Below are positions 8,548 to 15,696 of a stretch of 64,000 nt of DNA, in pieces. The stretch's first letter is position 1. The number at the start of each line of letters is the position of its first letter. Source of the DNA: UBA995 sp035477115 (GTDB lineage: Bacteria; Bacillota; Sulfobacillia; UBA995). Position numbers and translations under genes: made by a program. The stretch is from contig DATIKW010000018.1 in the NCBI GenBank assembly GCA_035477115.1, forward strand, positions 26,343-90,342. The letters run 5' to 3'. Under the pieces are notes generated by a model that worked only from the letters and a program-made list of their open reading frames with translations, had not been told where the DNA came from and searched no databases.

Positions 8548-9489
8548 CTATTCCTCCCCCTTCAATGCGAGAACCAGGCGCTCTGCCACCCGCAGCCGCG
8601 CCGAGCGCGAACGGGGGTTGGCCGCGATCTCGGCGGGAGACGGGGCAAGATTGGCGATGGGCCGCAGCTTGGCTCGACCGCCCCCGCACATGCAGGCGGG
8701 GATCGCCGGCGGGCAGGTGCAGTCCCGCGCCAGGTCGCGCACGGTCTCTTTGACGATTCGGTCTTCCAGGGAATGAAAGGATATCACTCCGATCCGCCCG
8801 CCTGGCAGGATCACATCCACCGCGGCCTCCAGTGCCGGCCGGATGCGCTCAAGTTCCCGGTTGACCGCGATCCGCAAGGCCTGGAAGGTCCGGCGGGCGG
8901 GGTGCGCCCCGTGGCGGCGCGCGGCCGGCGGGATGGACTCGCGAATGACTTCGGCCAACTCGAGGGTGCGGGTGAGCGGCCGGGCGGCGGTAATGGCCCT
9001 CGCGATGCGTTTGGCCCAGCGCTCCTCACCGTAGTCGCGGATGATTCGGGTCAGTTCGTCGGCGGAGGTACGATTCACCAGGTCGCCGGCCGTGGTGGGC
9101 TCGGCAGGATCCATCCGCATATCGAGCGGCCCGTCTTCCCGGTAGCTGAAGCCTCTGGCCGGCGTGTCCAGTTGGTGAGACGAGGCGCCCAAATCGAACA
9201 GCACTCCATCCACCTGGTCGATGCCCGCCCGGTGGAGCACCTCCCGCAGGCCGCCGAAGTCAGCATGGAATATCCGGGCACCCCACGGTGCCAGCCGGGC
9301 CGCAGCCGCCTGTACTGCGTCGGGATCGCGGTCAATGCCGACAATCCGACCTCCCGGATGCGCCAGTTGGGCAATGGCCTCCAGATGGCCGCCCCCTCCG
9401 ACGGTGCAATCCAAGTACTTGCCGCCCGGTCTGACCTGCAGGCAAGCCAGCACTTCCTCGAGCATTACCGGTCGATGGTCATACGCCAC
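8548..9489 (-). CDS. rsmH: RsmH (MraW), 16S rRNA m4C1402 methyltransferase
   Basis: SAM-dependent methyltransferase acting on N4 of C1402 in 16S rRNA. The protein is about 313 aa. The N-terminal HRPVMLEEVL, the SAM loop DCTVGGGGHLEAI, GIDRDPDAV and the FDLGASSHQLDTPARGFSY block are all typical. Two GTG codons are possible, at 9498 and 9489. The second gives MAYDHRPVMLEE, matching the usual family N-terminus, and has AGAGG at suitable spacing, so it is chosen. The gene follows mraZ after about 114 bp, as in most bacterial division clusters. Confidence 0.95.
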   Translation of the reverse strand: MAYDHRPVMLEEVLACLQVRPGGKYLDCTVGGGGHLEAIAQLAHPGGRIVGIDRDPDAVQAAAARLAPWGARIFHADFGGLREVLHRAGIDQVDGVLFDLGASSHQLDTPARGFSYREDGPLDMRMDPAEPTTAGDLVNRTSADELTRIIRDYGEERWAKRIARAITAARPLTRTLELAEVIRESIPPAARRHGAHPARRTFQALRIAVNRELERIRPALEAAVDVILPGGRIGVISFHSLEDRIVKETVRDLARDCTCPPAIPACMCGGGRAKLRPIANLAPSPAEIAANPRSRSARLRVAERLVLALKGEE

Positions 9490-9603
9490 GGCCCCCACCT
9501 CTCCGGGCCCACGCTCGACAATTCGACGAAAAGAGCGCGGTCGCAGCCGGGTTCACCACCTGCATCGGACGGAGGCGGCGACCGCGCGTCGGGGAGCCTG
9601 ATC

Positions 9604-10029
9604 CTAAATCATCCCGAGTTGTTCGGCCAGTTTCTCGTAGTTGCCTGATCGCGCCAGCGTATATTCCTCCCACCGGGTCTGGGGCCAGATCTCCACCCGT
9701 TCGGACACCCCGATGACCACCACCTCGCGTTCGATGCCGACCATCTGGCGCAGTTCCGGTGGGATGAGGACCCGCCCCTGGCGATCCACCTCCGCATCGG
9801 ACGCGTTCGCGAAGAATACCCGCTTGAAGTCCCGCGCGTCAGCGCGCGCCAGCGGCAGGGCGGCCAGTTTGCCCTCGAGTTCTTGCCAGGCCGGCCGGGG
9901 GTAAAGGAAAATACAGCCATCGAGGCCGCGAGTGAGGACGGAGTCATCCCCAAGGAGTTCCCGGAAGCGCGCGGGCACGGTAACCCGGCCCTTATCGTCG
10001 ACGCTGTGGCGGTACGTGCCCTTGAACAC
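9604..10029 (-). CDS. mraZ: MraZ, transcriptional repressor of the division/cell-wall cluster
   Basis: Double AbrB-like-fold DNA-binding protein, 141 aa. The two half-domains each carry the expected motif: DDKGRVTVPARFRELLG near the N-terminus and DRQGRVLIPPELRQMVG near residue 85. An upstream in-frame ATG (10056) would put the Shine-Dalgarno inside the gene. The GTG at 10029 lies 7 nt after GGGGGAGG and gives the standard VFKGTYRHSVDDKGR start. MraZ represses its own operon in characterised bacteria by binding TGGGN repeats, and three such repeats sit just upstream here. Confidence 0.95.
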   Translation of the reverse strand: MFKGTYRHSVDDKGRVTVPARFRELLGDDSVLTRGLDGCIFLYPRPAWQELEGKLAALPLARADARDFKRVFFANASDAEVDRQGRVLIPPELRQMVGIEREVVVIGVSERVEIWPQTRWEEYTLARSGNYEKLAEQLGMI

Positions 10030-10040
10030 CCGGCCGCCTC

Positions 10041-10065
10041 CCCCACTTGGCCCCATTTCTCCCCA
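10041..10065 (-). promoter_or_regulatory. MraZ operator: three TGGGG repeats in 10-bp phase
   Basis: On the minus strand TGGGG occurs at 10065-10061, 10055-10051 and 10045-10041, each separated by exactly 5 nt. This is the established MraZ-box architecture (three TGGGN repeats with 5-nt spacers). The last repeat runs into the mraZ Shine-Dalgarno GGGGAGG, and the whole array lies downstream of the predicted -10. Bound MraZ would therefore block transcript start or elongation, consistent with autorepression. Confidence 0.85.
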
Positions 10066-10078
10066 TCAGAGTACTCAC

Positions 10079-10108
10079 ATTCTACATCGGGCTCCGGGGG
10101 GAAAGCAA
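10079..10108 (-). promoter_or_regulatory. Sigma-A promoter of the mraZ operon
   Basis: Minus-strand -35 TTGCTT (10108-10103), 18-nt spacer, -10 TAGAAT (10084-10079). Predicted transcription start is near 10072, so the MraZ operator begins at about +7. The hexamers match the consensus at 4/6 and 5/6. Confidence 0.6.
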
Positions 10109-10245
10109 TAGCGAGAAAAGGGATTTCTGGTGGAAGTTCATCAGCACGAGAGCGGGCCGGCACCGGGATCCGGAACAAAGCGGGCCCCGGTCAACCGGGA
10201 GTTGGCCGGGGCGTCTATCTCCTCAGCAGTAAGGAAGCCCTCCGG

Positions 10246-10437
10246 TCAGCGGCAACTGACTACCAGAGGGCGCGGCAGCGAGTGCCGAATCGGCTCGCCG
10301 CACCGAGGACACTTGAACCCGGGCGACGGCCCGGGTTCATCGGTCAACCATCGCTCGGCCTCCCCCTCGACCAGTCGCGTCCCCTGGGTCCCACAGGCCA
10401 AGCAGACGAACTCCACGACCTTGATGCGATCCTCCAT
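10246..10437 (-). CDS. Small zinc-ribbon protein
   Basis: A 63-aa protein with two knuckles, CLAC (residues 13-16) and CPRC (residues 43-46), spaced as in a zinc ribbon. The N-terminus MEDRIKVVEFVCLACGT is compact and no membrane segment is present. A GGGGGAGG lies 10 nt before the ATG. It sits alone between the mraZ promoter and a lipoprotein gene, all on the minus strand. I do not recognise a specific family. Possible roles are nucleic-acid binding or metal storage, but nothing in the context decides. It may end near the mraZ promoter without affecting it. Confidence 0.6.
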   Translation of the reverse strand: MEDRIKVVEFVCLACGTQGTRLVEGEAERWLTDEPGPSPGFKCPRCGEPIRHSLPRPLVVSCR

Positions 10438-10544
10438 AGCGATCAGGCCTCCCCCATCGCTCGGGCTTCAAGGGCCGTTGTTTCATCTATTCTCGCCCGT
10501 GGCCGGTTTGACCTGTCGGTCCGCCAGACTTTTCTCGCGCTCGA

Positions 10545-11975
10545 TCATCGGTCGAGATCCAGGGGGTAGTCGATGCTCACCGGGCGACCTGCCTCGAACC
10601 TGGACAGGTCGTCGAGGAAGGAGAACGGATAGGGCTCATCGGGTCGATGGTAAACCAGGCGCAGGGCTATCTCCCTGACCACCGGCCCGACGCCGGACTC
10701 GGCCGGCCCCAGGCGGACGACCAGGCTGTAGCTGACGAACACCCCTTCGTCCCACTCGCCCCTTAGTCCGAGCTGGGCATCGAGTTCGGGCAAGCGAACC
10801 CCGAGAAGGTCGGGGGCCAATCGAAACGCGGAACCGGCCCGGGCGAGTTCCGCCAGGTTGCCCCAGCGCCCCACGTCGAGGAGGTCCTGCCGGAGTTCGT
10901 CCCGACCGGGCACGCCCGCGAGGTCGCCCCCCCCGACCTCCACCCAGGTTCCCTCCTGACCGGCAATCTCCTCGCGGATCCAGACGCGGTCGCCATCCCG
11001 ATAGCCTTCAACGGTGACCGCCTCATCGCCCCGCATGTAGTAGGTCTGGTGGGGTCCGCGGTGACGCCCGGCGAAGACGGTCGCGCCTCCCCCCACGGGC
11101 GCGGGCGTGCTCACGGGAAGCCAGGTCCAAGATGCGCTGGGTCCTGCCTCCCGCTCGAAGGTCAGCGTCTCCGCAGCCAGAGTACGCGCCACCGCATCGC
11201 GCAGTTCAGCGTCAGCCGGCGGGGCCGCTGCCAGGAAAAACGACATCCGATAGTCCTGCCCAAGCCTCAGCCCATCCGCGGACCGCGCCTCTCCGCCGAG
11301 GGTGACGGTGTACTCCCCCTCCTGAGCATAGCCGCTCACGAAAAACAAAAACGAATCACCCTCATTAGTGATGACGCCGGTAAGCGCAGGGGCGAAACGT
11401 AGATGCTCCGCGACCGACTCCCAGTCCATCGCCCGATCGAAGCGCAGGGCGACGAAGACCACTCCGGGAGACGGAAGACGCGGCTCCAGGTGATGGCTCA
11501 CCACGCGGGGCGCCTGCCCCCCCGCTGGCGGCGGCGGCTTGTCGGCCGGCCGCCGCCCGTCCTCCTCGTGACGAGCTATAGCGCTCAGCGCCTCCGCCAG
11601 TGGGGCCGAGACGACGCGGCGGCGACCTTCCAGTTGGGGGTGTTCGATCGTCAAGGTGGCGCCGGCCGACAAGGTGAGCGTCACGGGGGGAGGGGCAACT
11701 CCGAAGAAGACCAACCGGGCCAAGCGCTCGCCCGGCTGGTCAAGCTCCCCCAGCCGGGCCTCACCATACAGGTCCAAGATCTCTGCCAGGTCGCCCAGAT
11801 CCCCGGGGAACTCATATACTCGGGCGGGCCCAGTCTCGTTTCCGAGGTAGAGATGCGCTCGCTGGATCTCGCGGACCTCGAGCCGCGGCAGCATGGGGGG
11901 TGCCCTGCGACAACCGCTCGCCGCCGCGAGCCCGGCCAGGACCACCACCAACGCCCAACTCAATGGCCCACGCAT
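10545..11975 (-). CDS. Lipoprotein with an Ig-like (Big_5-type) domain
   Basis: A 476-aa exported lipoprotein. The signal peptide is MRGPLSWALVVVLAGLAAASGC, with the lipobox Cys at residue 22. The middle region PGVVFVALRFDRAMDWESV...EGEYTVTLGGEARSADGLRLG resembles SbsA/Big_5 Ig-like domains. The C-terminal ~200 residues resemble LolA/LppX-like lipoprotein folds (beta-rich, with no catalytic motif), but that is only an inference. The chosen ATG has GGGAGGTG 6 nt upstream. A reading frame extends 76 codons further 5' but has no signal sequence. Function is unknown, probably envelope related. The gene is divergent from the alpha-oxoamine synthase. Confidence 0.7.
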   Translation of the reverse strand: MRGPLSWALVVVLAGLAAASGCRRAPPMLPRLEVREIQRAHLYLGNETGPARVYEFPGDLGDLAEILDLYGEARLGELDQPGERLARLVFFGVAPPPVTLTLSAGATLTIEHPQLEGRRRVVSAPLAEALSAIARHEEDGRRPADKPPPPAGGQAPRVVSHHLEPRLPSPGVVFVALRFDRAMDWESVAEHLRFAPALTGVITNEGDSFLFFVSGYAQEGEYTVTLGGEARSADGLRLGQDYRMSFFLAAAPPADAELRDAVARTLAAETLTFEREAGPSASWTWLPVSTPAPVGGGATVFAGRHRGPHQTYYMRGDEAVTVEGYRDGDRVWIREEIAGQEGTWVEVGGGDLAGVPGRDELRQDLLDVGRWGNLAELARAGSAFRLAPDLLGVRLPELDAQLGLRGEWDEGVFVSYSLVVRLGPAESGVGPVVREIALRLVYHRPDEPYPFSFLDDLSRFEAGRPVSIDYPLDLDR

Positions 11976-12016
11976 GGCCAGCACCTCCCCGGGTCTCCTC
12001 CGCAGAGCGGCCCTTG

Positions 12017-12043
12017 TAGGGGCGGGTTCCGAACCCGCCCCTA
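12017..12043. repeat. Dispersed GC-rich palindrome, copy 1
   Basis: Perfect inverted repeat with 13-nt arms (TAGGGGCGGGTTC and its complement) around a single central C. It lies in the 260-bp divergent intergenic space between the lipoprotein gene and the alpha-oxoamine synthase gene. The same palindrome recurs at 35899-35927 and 53136-53164, and a half-copy ends the window at 63987-64000. No other feature is evident in this intergenic stretch apart from start-proximal ribosome binding sites. Confidence 0.9.
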
Positions 12044-12235
12044 TCCCCCGCCTGTTGCCCGGGTTACAAGATTCGGCCCGCGCCTGGCCATCCCTGCCCG
12101 ACCCGGGCGCCGGCGACCAATGCGCGAATTCTTTTCCCGTCAGGTCGAGTGCCGGCAGGAAGTCACCCCTCCGGGGACGTATACTTCCGATGGCTGAGCA
12201 CATAACTGTGCACAGCGGGAGAAGGAGGCGAACCC

Positions 12236-13510
12236 TTGAACAACACGGCAGCGGCCATCCGGCAAGACGAACGCACCCTGGCCGACTTCTTTGCCTTGCC
12301 CGATCCGGACATTTTCGCGAAGACCCGGCCGTTTTTCCAGTTCTGCGAGGGAGTCCGGGAGCGCGGGCACTACCTCTACCGGCGCACCCTGATGGGGCCG
12401 AGCGCCAATCGCGTCACCATCTGGGACGAGGAGCGGGGATCCCCGCGCTCGATGGTGATGATGGCCTCCAACAACTACCTGGGCCTGACCACCCATCCGC
12501 GGGTCGTGGAGGCCGGCCTGGACGCCCAGCGCCGATACGGGGCCGGGTCGGGGAGCGTGTCGCTGCTTGCCGGCACCCTCGACCTGCACCGGCAACTCGA
12601 GGAACGTCTCGCGGCTTTCAAAAGCTGCGAGGACGCAGTGATCTTCCCCGCCGGCTATTCGGCCAATGTGGGCTGTGTGATGGGTCTGGCCCGCGAGGGC
12701 GACCTGGTGATCAACGACATCCTGAATCACGCCAGCATCATCGATGGCTGCCGGCTCTCCGGCGCCGCCATCAAGACCTTCCCTCACTGCTCCGTCGAGG
12801 CCCTCGACAAGTTGCTGGCCCGCCAGGCCGGCAGCCACGCCGGCCGCCTGGTCATCGTCGACGGCGTGTTCAGCATGGATGGGGACATCGCTCCCCTGCC
12901 CCGGCTGATCGAGGTGTGCCGCAAGCACGGTGCCCGCCTCATGGTCGATGAAGCCCATGCCACCGGCGTGATCGGTCCCGGCGGACGGGGCACGCCCGCC
13001 CATCACGGCGTGGAGGGGCAGGTCGACCTGGTGGCCGGGACCCTGTCCAAGGCCCTGGGCGGCGTGGGCGGCTTCGTCGCTGCGACGCGCGAAGTCGTTC
13101 ATTACCTGCGCTTCTATGCCCGCTCCTACATGTTCTCCACCGCCCTGCCGCCGGCCGTGGCCGGCTCGGTGCTGGCGGCGCTGGACGTGCTGGACGATGA
13201 GCCCGAACTCCTGCGGCAACTCTGGGATAACATCCGCTACCTGCAGGCCGGACTTCGAGGTCTGGGCTTCAATCTCGGCAACCAGGAAACCGCCATCTTC
13301 CCCTTGATCATCGGGGATGACGTACGGGTCAAGGAGATGGGCCGCCTGCTCCATGAGGCGGGCATCTATGCCAACCCGGTATTCTACCCGGCGGTGTCCC
13401 GGCGCCTGTCCCGGATCCGCCTGTCGCTCATGGCCACCCACACCCGGGAGGATCTCGACCTGACGCTGAGCGCCTGCGAGGAAGCCGGCCGCAAGCTGGG
13501 AATCATCTAG
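12236..13510 (+). CDS. Alpha-oxoamine synthase family PLP enzyme (KBL/AONS/SPT type)
   Basis: Pyridoxal-phosphate enzyme of 424 aa that condenses an amino acid with an acyl-CoA. Family members make 2-amino-3-ketobutyrate (Kbl), 8-amino-7-oxononanoate (BioF) or 3-ketosphinganine. Visible signatures are NNYLGLTTHP, GAGSGSVSLLAGT, VDEAHATGVIGPGGRG and the PLP-lysine block GTLSKALGGVGG. The ~45-residue N-terminal extension (FFQFCEGVRERGHYLYRR) is more like serine palmitoyltransferase-type members than compact BioF. The start is TTG with GGAGG 7 nt upstream. No biotin, threonine or lipid genes are adjacent, so the substrate is undecided. Confidence 0.85.
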   Translation: MNNTAAAIRQDERTLADFFALPDPDIFAKTRPFFQFCEGVRERGHYLYRRTLMGPSANRVTIWDEERGSPRSMVMMASNNYLGLTTHPRVVEAGLDAQRRYGAGSGSVSLLAGTLDLHRQLEERLAAFKSCEDAVIFPAGYSANVGCVMGLAREGDLVINDILNHASIIDGCRLSGAAIKTFPHCSVEALDKLLARQAGSHAGRLVIVDGVFSMDGDIAPLPRLIEVCRKHGARLMVDEAHATGVIGPGGRGTPAHHGVEGQVDLVAGTLSKALGGVGGFVAATREVVHYLRFYARSYMFSTALPPAVAGSVLAALDVLDDEPELLRQLWDNIRYLQAGLRGLGFNLGNQETAIFPLIIGDDVRVKEMGRLLHEAGIYANPVFYPAVSRRLSRIRLSLMATHTREDLDLTLSACEEAGRKLGII

Positions 13511-13569
13511 GGCGCTTCACGGCAGCTTGATTGCCACTCCTCCGGCAGGGGCGGGGGGGGCGCCGGGCA

Positions 13570-13578
13570 TGGTATAAT
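13570..13578 (+). promoter_or_regulatory. Extended -10 promoter of the MNT/HEPN pair
   Basis: TGG-TATAAT (13570-13578) matches the extended -10 element TGnTATAAT exactly. The upstream spacer is a G-rich run with no recognisable -35, as expected for an extended -10 promoter. It is ~31 bp before the nucleotidyltransferase ATG. Confidence 0.55.
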
Positions 13579-13608
13579 CCTGCAGAGACGCCGGGGAGGG
13601 GCCGAGTG

Positions 13609-14055
13609 ATGGCAAACCGGGAAGCAGCAGGCCGCTTGTTCACGCCGGCTTTCGCCGACCTATGCGAAAAGCACGACGTGAAGCTTGCTGTCCTCTTCGG
13701 ATCCCTGGTTACGGGCAAGGCATCGCTGAACAGTGATATGGATCTGGCCGTGCTCCTGGATACGAAGAACATGGTCGAAGGCAGTCGGGTCGGACGGGCA
13801 GCACGTTCGCTTCTCACGGACCTCATGCAGCTTGCCGGCACCTCAGCCATTGACCTGGTCATCCTGAATCGCGCGGACTCGCTGTTGCGTTTCGAGGTCG
13901 CGCGGACCGGCAAACCTATCTACGAGTCGGCACCCGGCACATTCGCCGAGTTCTGTTCCCTGGCTCTGCGGCAGCATCAGGATTCACGCGTCTTCTACCG
14001 GGTAATGGACAGATATCTGGAACGTGCGGTAAGGAAGGTGCCAGAGGGTGGTTAA
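13609..14055 (+). CDS. MNT-family nucleotidyltransferase (MntA-type antitoxin)
   Basis: A 148-aa minimal nucleotidyltransferase. The catalytic signature FGSLVTGKASLNSDMDLAV (GSx(10)DxD) is intact, and a third acidic residue may lie in SAIDLVIL. In characterised MntA-HepT systems this enzyme AMPylates the HEPN RNase toxin and neutralises it. An earlier in-frame start exists upstream of the promoter and is rejected. The ATG at 13609 follows GGGGAGGGG by 7 nt, and a GTG sits immediately before it. The stop overlaps the GTG of the HEPN frame by 8 nt, the usual pairing. Its partner is broken (next entry). Confidence 0.85.
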   Translation: MANREAAGRLFTPAFADLCEKHDVKLAVLFGSLVTGKASLNSDMDLAVLLDTKNMVEGSRVGRAARSLLTDLMQLAGTSAIDLVILNRADSLLRFEVARTGKPIYESAPGTFAEFCSLALRQHQDSRVFYRVMDRYLERAVRKVPEGG

Positions 14056-14375
14056 CCCCCTGATCGTCAAACGCAAACTGGGCAGATTGACGGGGTATCT
14101 GGAAGAGCTGGAATCGCTGAGCCTTGTCACCCTGGATGAATACTTGGCCGACCACCGCCAACGAAGGGCGGTCGAGCGACTCATTCAACTGGTCGTCGAT
14201 GCGGCTGTGGACATCAACACTCACATCGCCGTCGACTGGAGAGCGGAACATCATCGTCCACGAGTACGAGACCATAGACGATGCGATCGTGCACGAGAGC
14301 GTCGGACAGACCTTGGACCTGTACCGAAAGTATGTAGCTGCAGTACTCGAGTACCTCGAGCGGTTGCCAAAGTAG
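14048..14375 (+). pseudogene. HEPN (HepT/DUF86) toxin gene, disrupted by internal deletion and frameshift
   Basis: From the GTG at 14048 one frame encodes the HepT N-terminal helices (MVNPLIVKRKLGRLTGYLEE through VDAAVDINTHIAVDW, ending near 14240). The C-terminal part, including the RNase/AMPylation motif RNIIVHEY (R-x4-H-x-Y), is in another frame from about 14244 to the TAG at 14373-14375. Canonical HepT proteins have roughly 30-35 residues between these two blocks, and they are absent here. The simplest reading is a deletion of about 100 nt, not a multiple of three. The first frame runs on past 14375 as nonsense into the convergent gene. The toxin should be inactive unless a ribosomal frameshift occurs. 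Confidence 0.8.
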
Positions 14376-14395
14376 TCTGGCCTTGGCTCGCCATT

Positions 14396-15157
14396 TCAGC
14401 TGAACTCCGTCTCCACCACCCGCTGAAGCCCTGCGACTACGGCCTCGGCGAGGCGGCGTCCTATTTCCGCGCTGGCCCCCGCCGGGTCTGCGTAGCAGCC
14501 GGACGCCGGCCTGCCGCGTTCGGGCCATGGAAGGACGCGGTACGGGAATCTTTCGTAGTGACTCGGTCCAACCGGGGCTTCGCGTACGAGTTCCGGCCGC
14601 ATGTAGAGCATCAGCGATGTCTCCGTCAATGCGGCATGCTCTGCCTCCCAGCCCGGCCACTTTGACCCGAAGAGTTCGTCGATCAGTCGGTCCGGCACAA
14701 ACTCCCACCAATTCGCGAAGACGACCTTGCACGGGGACCCGTCCGGATGCTCCCGTCTGCATTCGTCGATGGCCAGCTCCGCGCCCTCCATGATGAACGC
14801 GACGCTCTCCATGTGGCCATTGACGAACATCACGTTGCGGAACCCCTGCCTGAATACGTCGGCGAGTACGTCGCGAGTCATGCCCAGGAGGGTTGCACCG
14901 TTAAGATTGATGGTCCCAGGATAGGCGCTGTTTAGTTTAGCGTAGGTGTACGTGATAGGGGGTGCGGCAATGAGTTTGCGCTGCGGCATGCTGGCCTGCA
15001 AGAGCCCGACGAACCCCTGCGAGGTCAGCGTGTCGGTGGCGACAGGAAGGCGCGGCCCGTGTTGTTCAATTGAGCCGGAGGCGAAGACGAGTATGCCGTC
15101 ACGAAGGCCGGCGATCTCAGGCCATGTAAGGTGTTCCCAGGACAACTGGGGCATCAT
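14396..15157 (-). CDS. Creatininase-family amidohydrolase
   Basis: A 253-aa metal-dependent amidohydrolase of the creatininase fold. The hallmark FASGSIEQHGPRLPVATDT near residues 26-44 carries Glu and His metal ligands and Asp. Further conserved blocks are FVNGHMES and HAALTETSLML. Family members hydrolyse creatinine or other cyclic amides, or act in cofactor maturation (e.g. MftE), and no mycofactocin genes are present here. Tandem ATGs follow GAGAGGAG. It ends the minus-strand operon of symporter, 49-aa membrane peptide and unknown protein, so its substrate is probably what the symporter imports. Confidence 0.85.
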   Translation of the reverse strand: MMPQLSWEHLTWPEIAGLRDGILVFASGSIEQHGPRLPVATDTLTSQGFVGLLQASMPQRKLIAAPPITYTYAKLNSAYPGTINLNGATLLGMTRDVLADVFRQGFRNVMFVNGHMESVAFIMEGAELAIDECRREHPDGSPCKVVFANWWEFVPDRLIDELFGSKWPGWEAEHAALTETSLMLYMRPELVREAPVGPSHYERFPYRVLPWPERGRPASGCYADPAGASAEIGRRLAEAVVAGLQRVVETEFS

Positions 15158-15668
15158 TGGGCTCTCCTCTCGAGATCAGTTCCACCGGAAGGCATGCGTA
15201 CTCACGAGTAGCGGTATCCACATACAGCATGCGCCTCCCGCCGCTGGCGATGACTTGCGCGCGGAAGATCTTCTTGTATACGTGCTCAGCATGCACTATC
15301 CGAACGGATGGCGCCACCGATGCGGTGCGAAAGCGGGTGAGGACAAACGGGAGGAACCTCTCCTCGAGCATGCTCTGGGTCTTAGAGTCCATCTCCAGTC
15401 TGGTGTCCACGATCCGAGACGGATCTGCGTCAACCTCACATTTGGTCACCTCATCGCCCAGTACCGCTATCTTCCCCGACACTCCATCGGCAATGCCCCG
15501 CATCAGCAACCTGGATGCACCCAAAAAGGGGAGCCTGCGGACCACCTCTAGCGTCAGCAGCCACGCTGGGTAGTACACCACCTCGATCTCGCCGGTCGCC
15601 TCACCGATGCGCTCGGCAATGCGCCGTACGTCGGCCTCTTCGAGGACGGGTTTCCAGCAAGCAATCAC
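15117..15668 (-). CDS. Conserved protein of unknown function in the symporter/creatininase operon
   Basis: About 183 aa from a GTG at 15668, 28 nt after the symporter stop, with a G-rich ribosome binding site. It is soluble, alpha/beta in character, and without signal peptide or clear membrane helix. Sequence blocks are EIEVVYYPAWLLTLEVVRR, SGKIAVLGDEVTKCEVD and GRRMLYVDTATREYACLP. I do not recognise the family. Its 3' end overlaps the creatininase start by 41 nt, so the two are certainly co-transcribed. A longer 5' reading overlaps the symporter gene and is disfavoured. Confidence 0.6.
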   Translation of the reverse strand: MIACWKPVLEEADVRRIAERIGEATGEIEVVYYPAWLLTLEVVRRLPFLGASRLLMRGIADGVSGKIAVLGDEVTKCEVDADPSRIVDTRLEMDSKTQSMLEERFLPFVLTRFRTASVAPSVRIVHAEHVYKKIFRAQVIASGGRRMLYVDTATREYACLPVELISRGEPNDAPVVLGTPYMA

Positions 15669-15696
15669 CAACAGGCCCCCCTCTCCGCCAGCGTCC

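Noticed and set aside
14048..14665. A 205-aa open frame as an intact gene
   Set aside because: Only the first ~64 residues resemble HepT. The remainder is antisense to the creatininase gene and follows a frameshift, so the gene is called a pseudogene.
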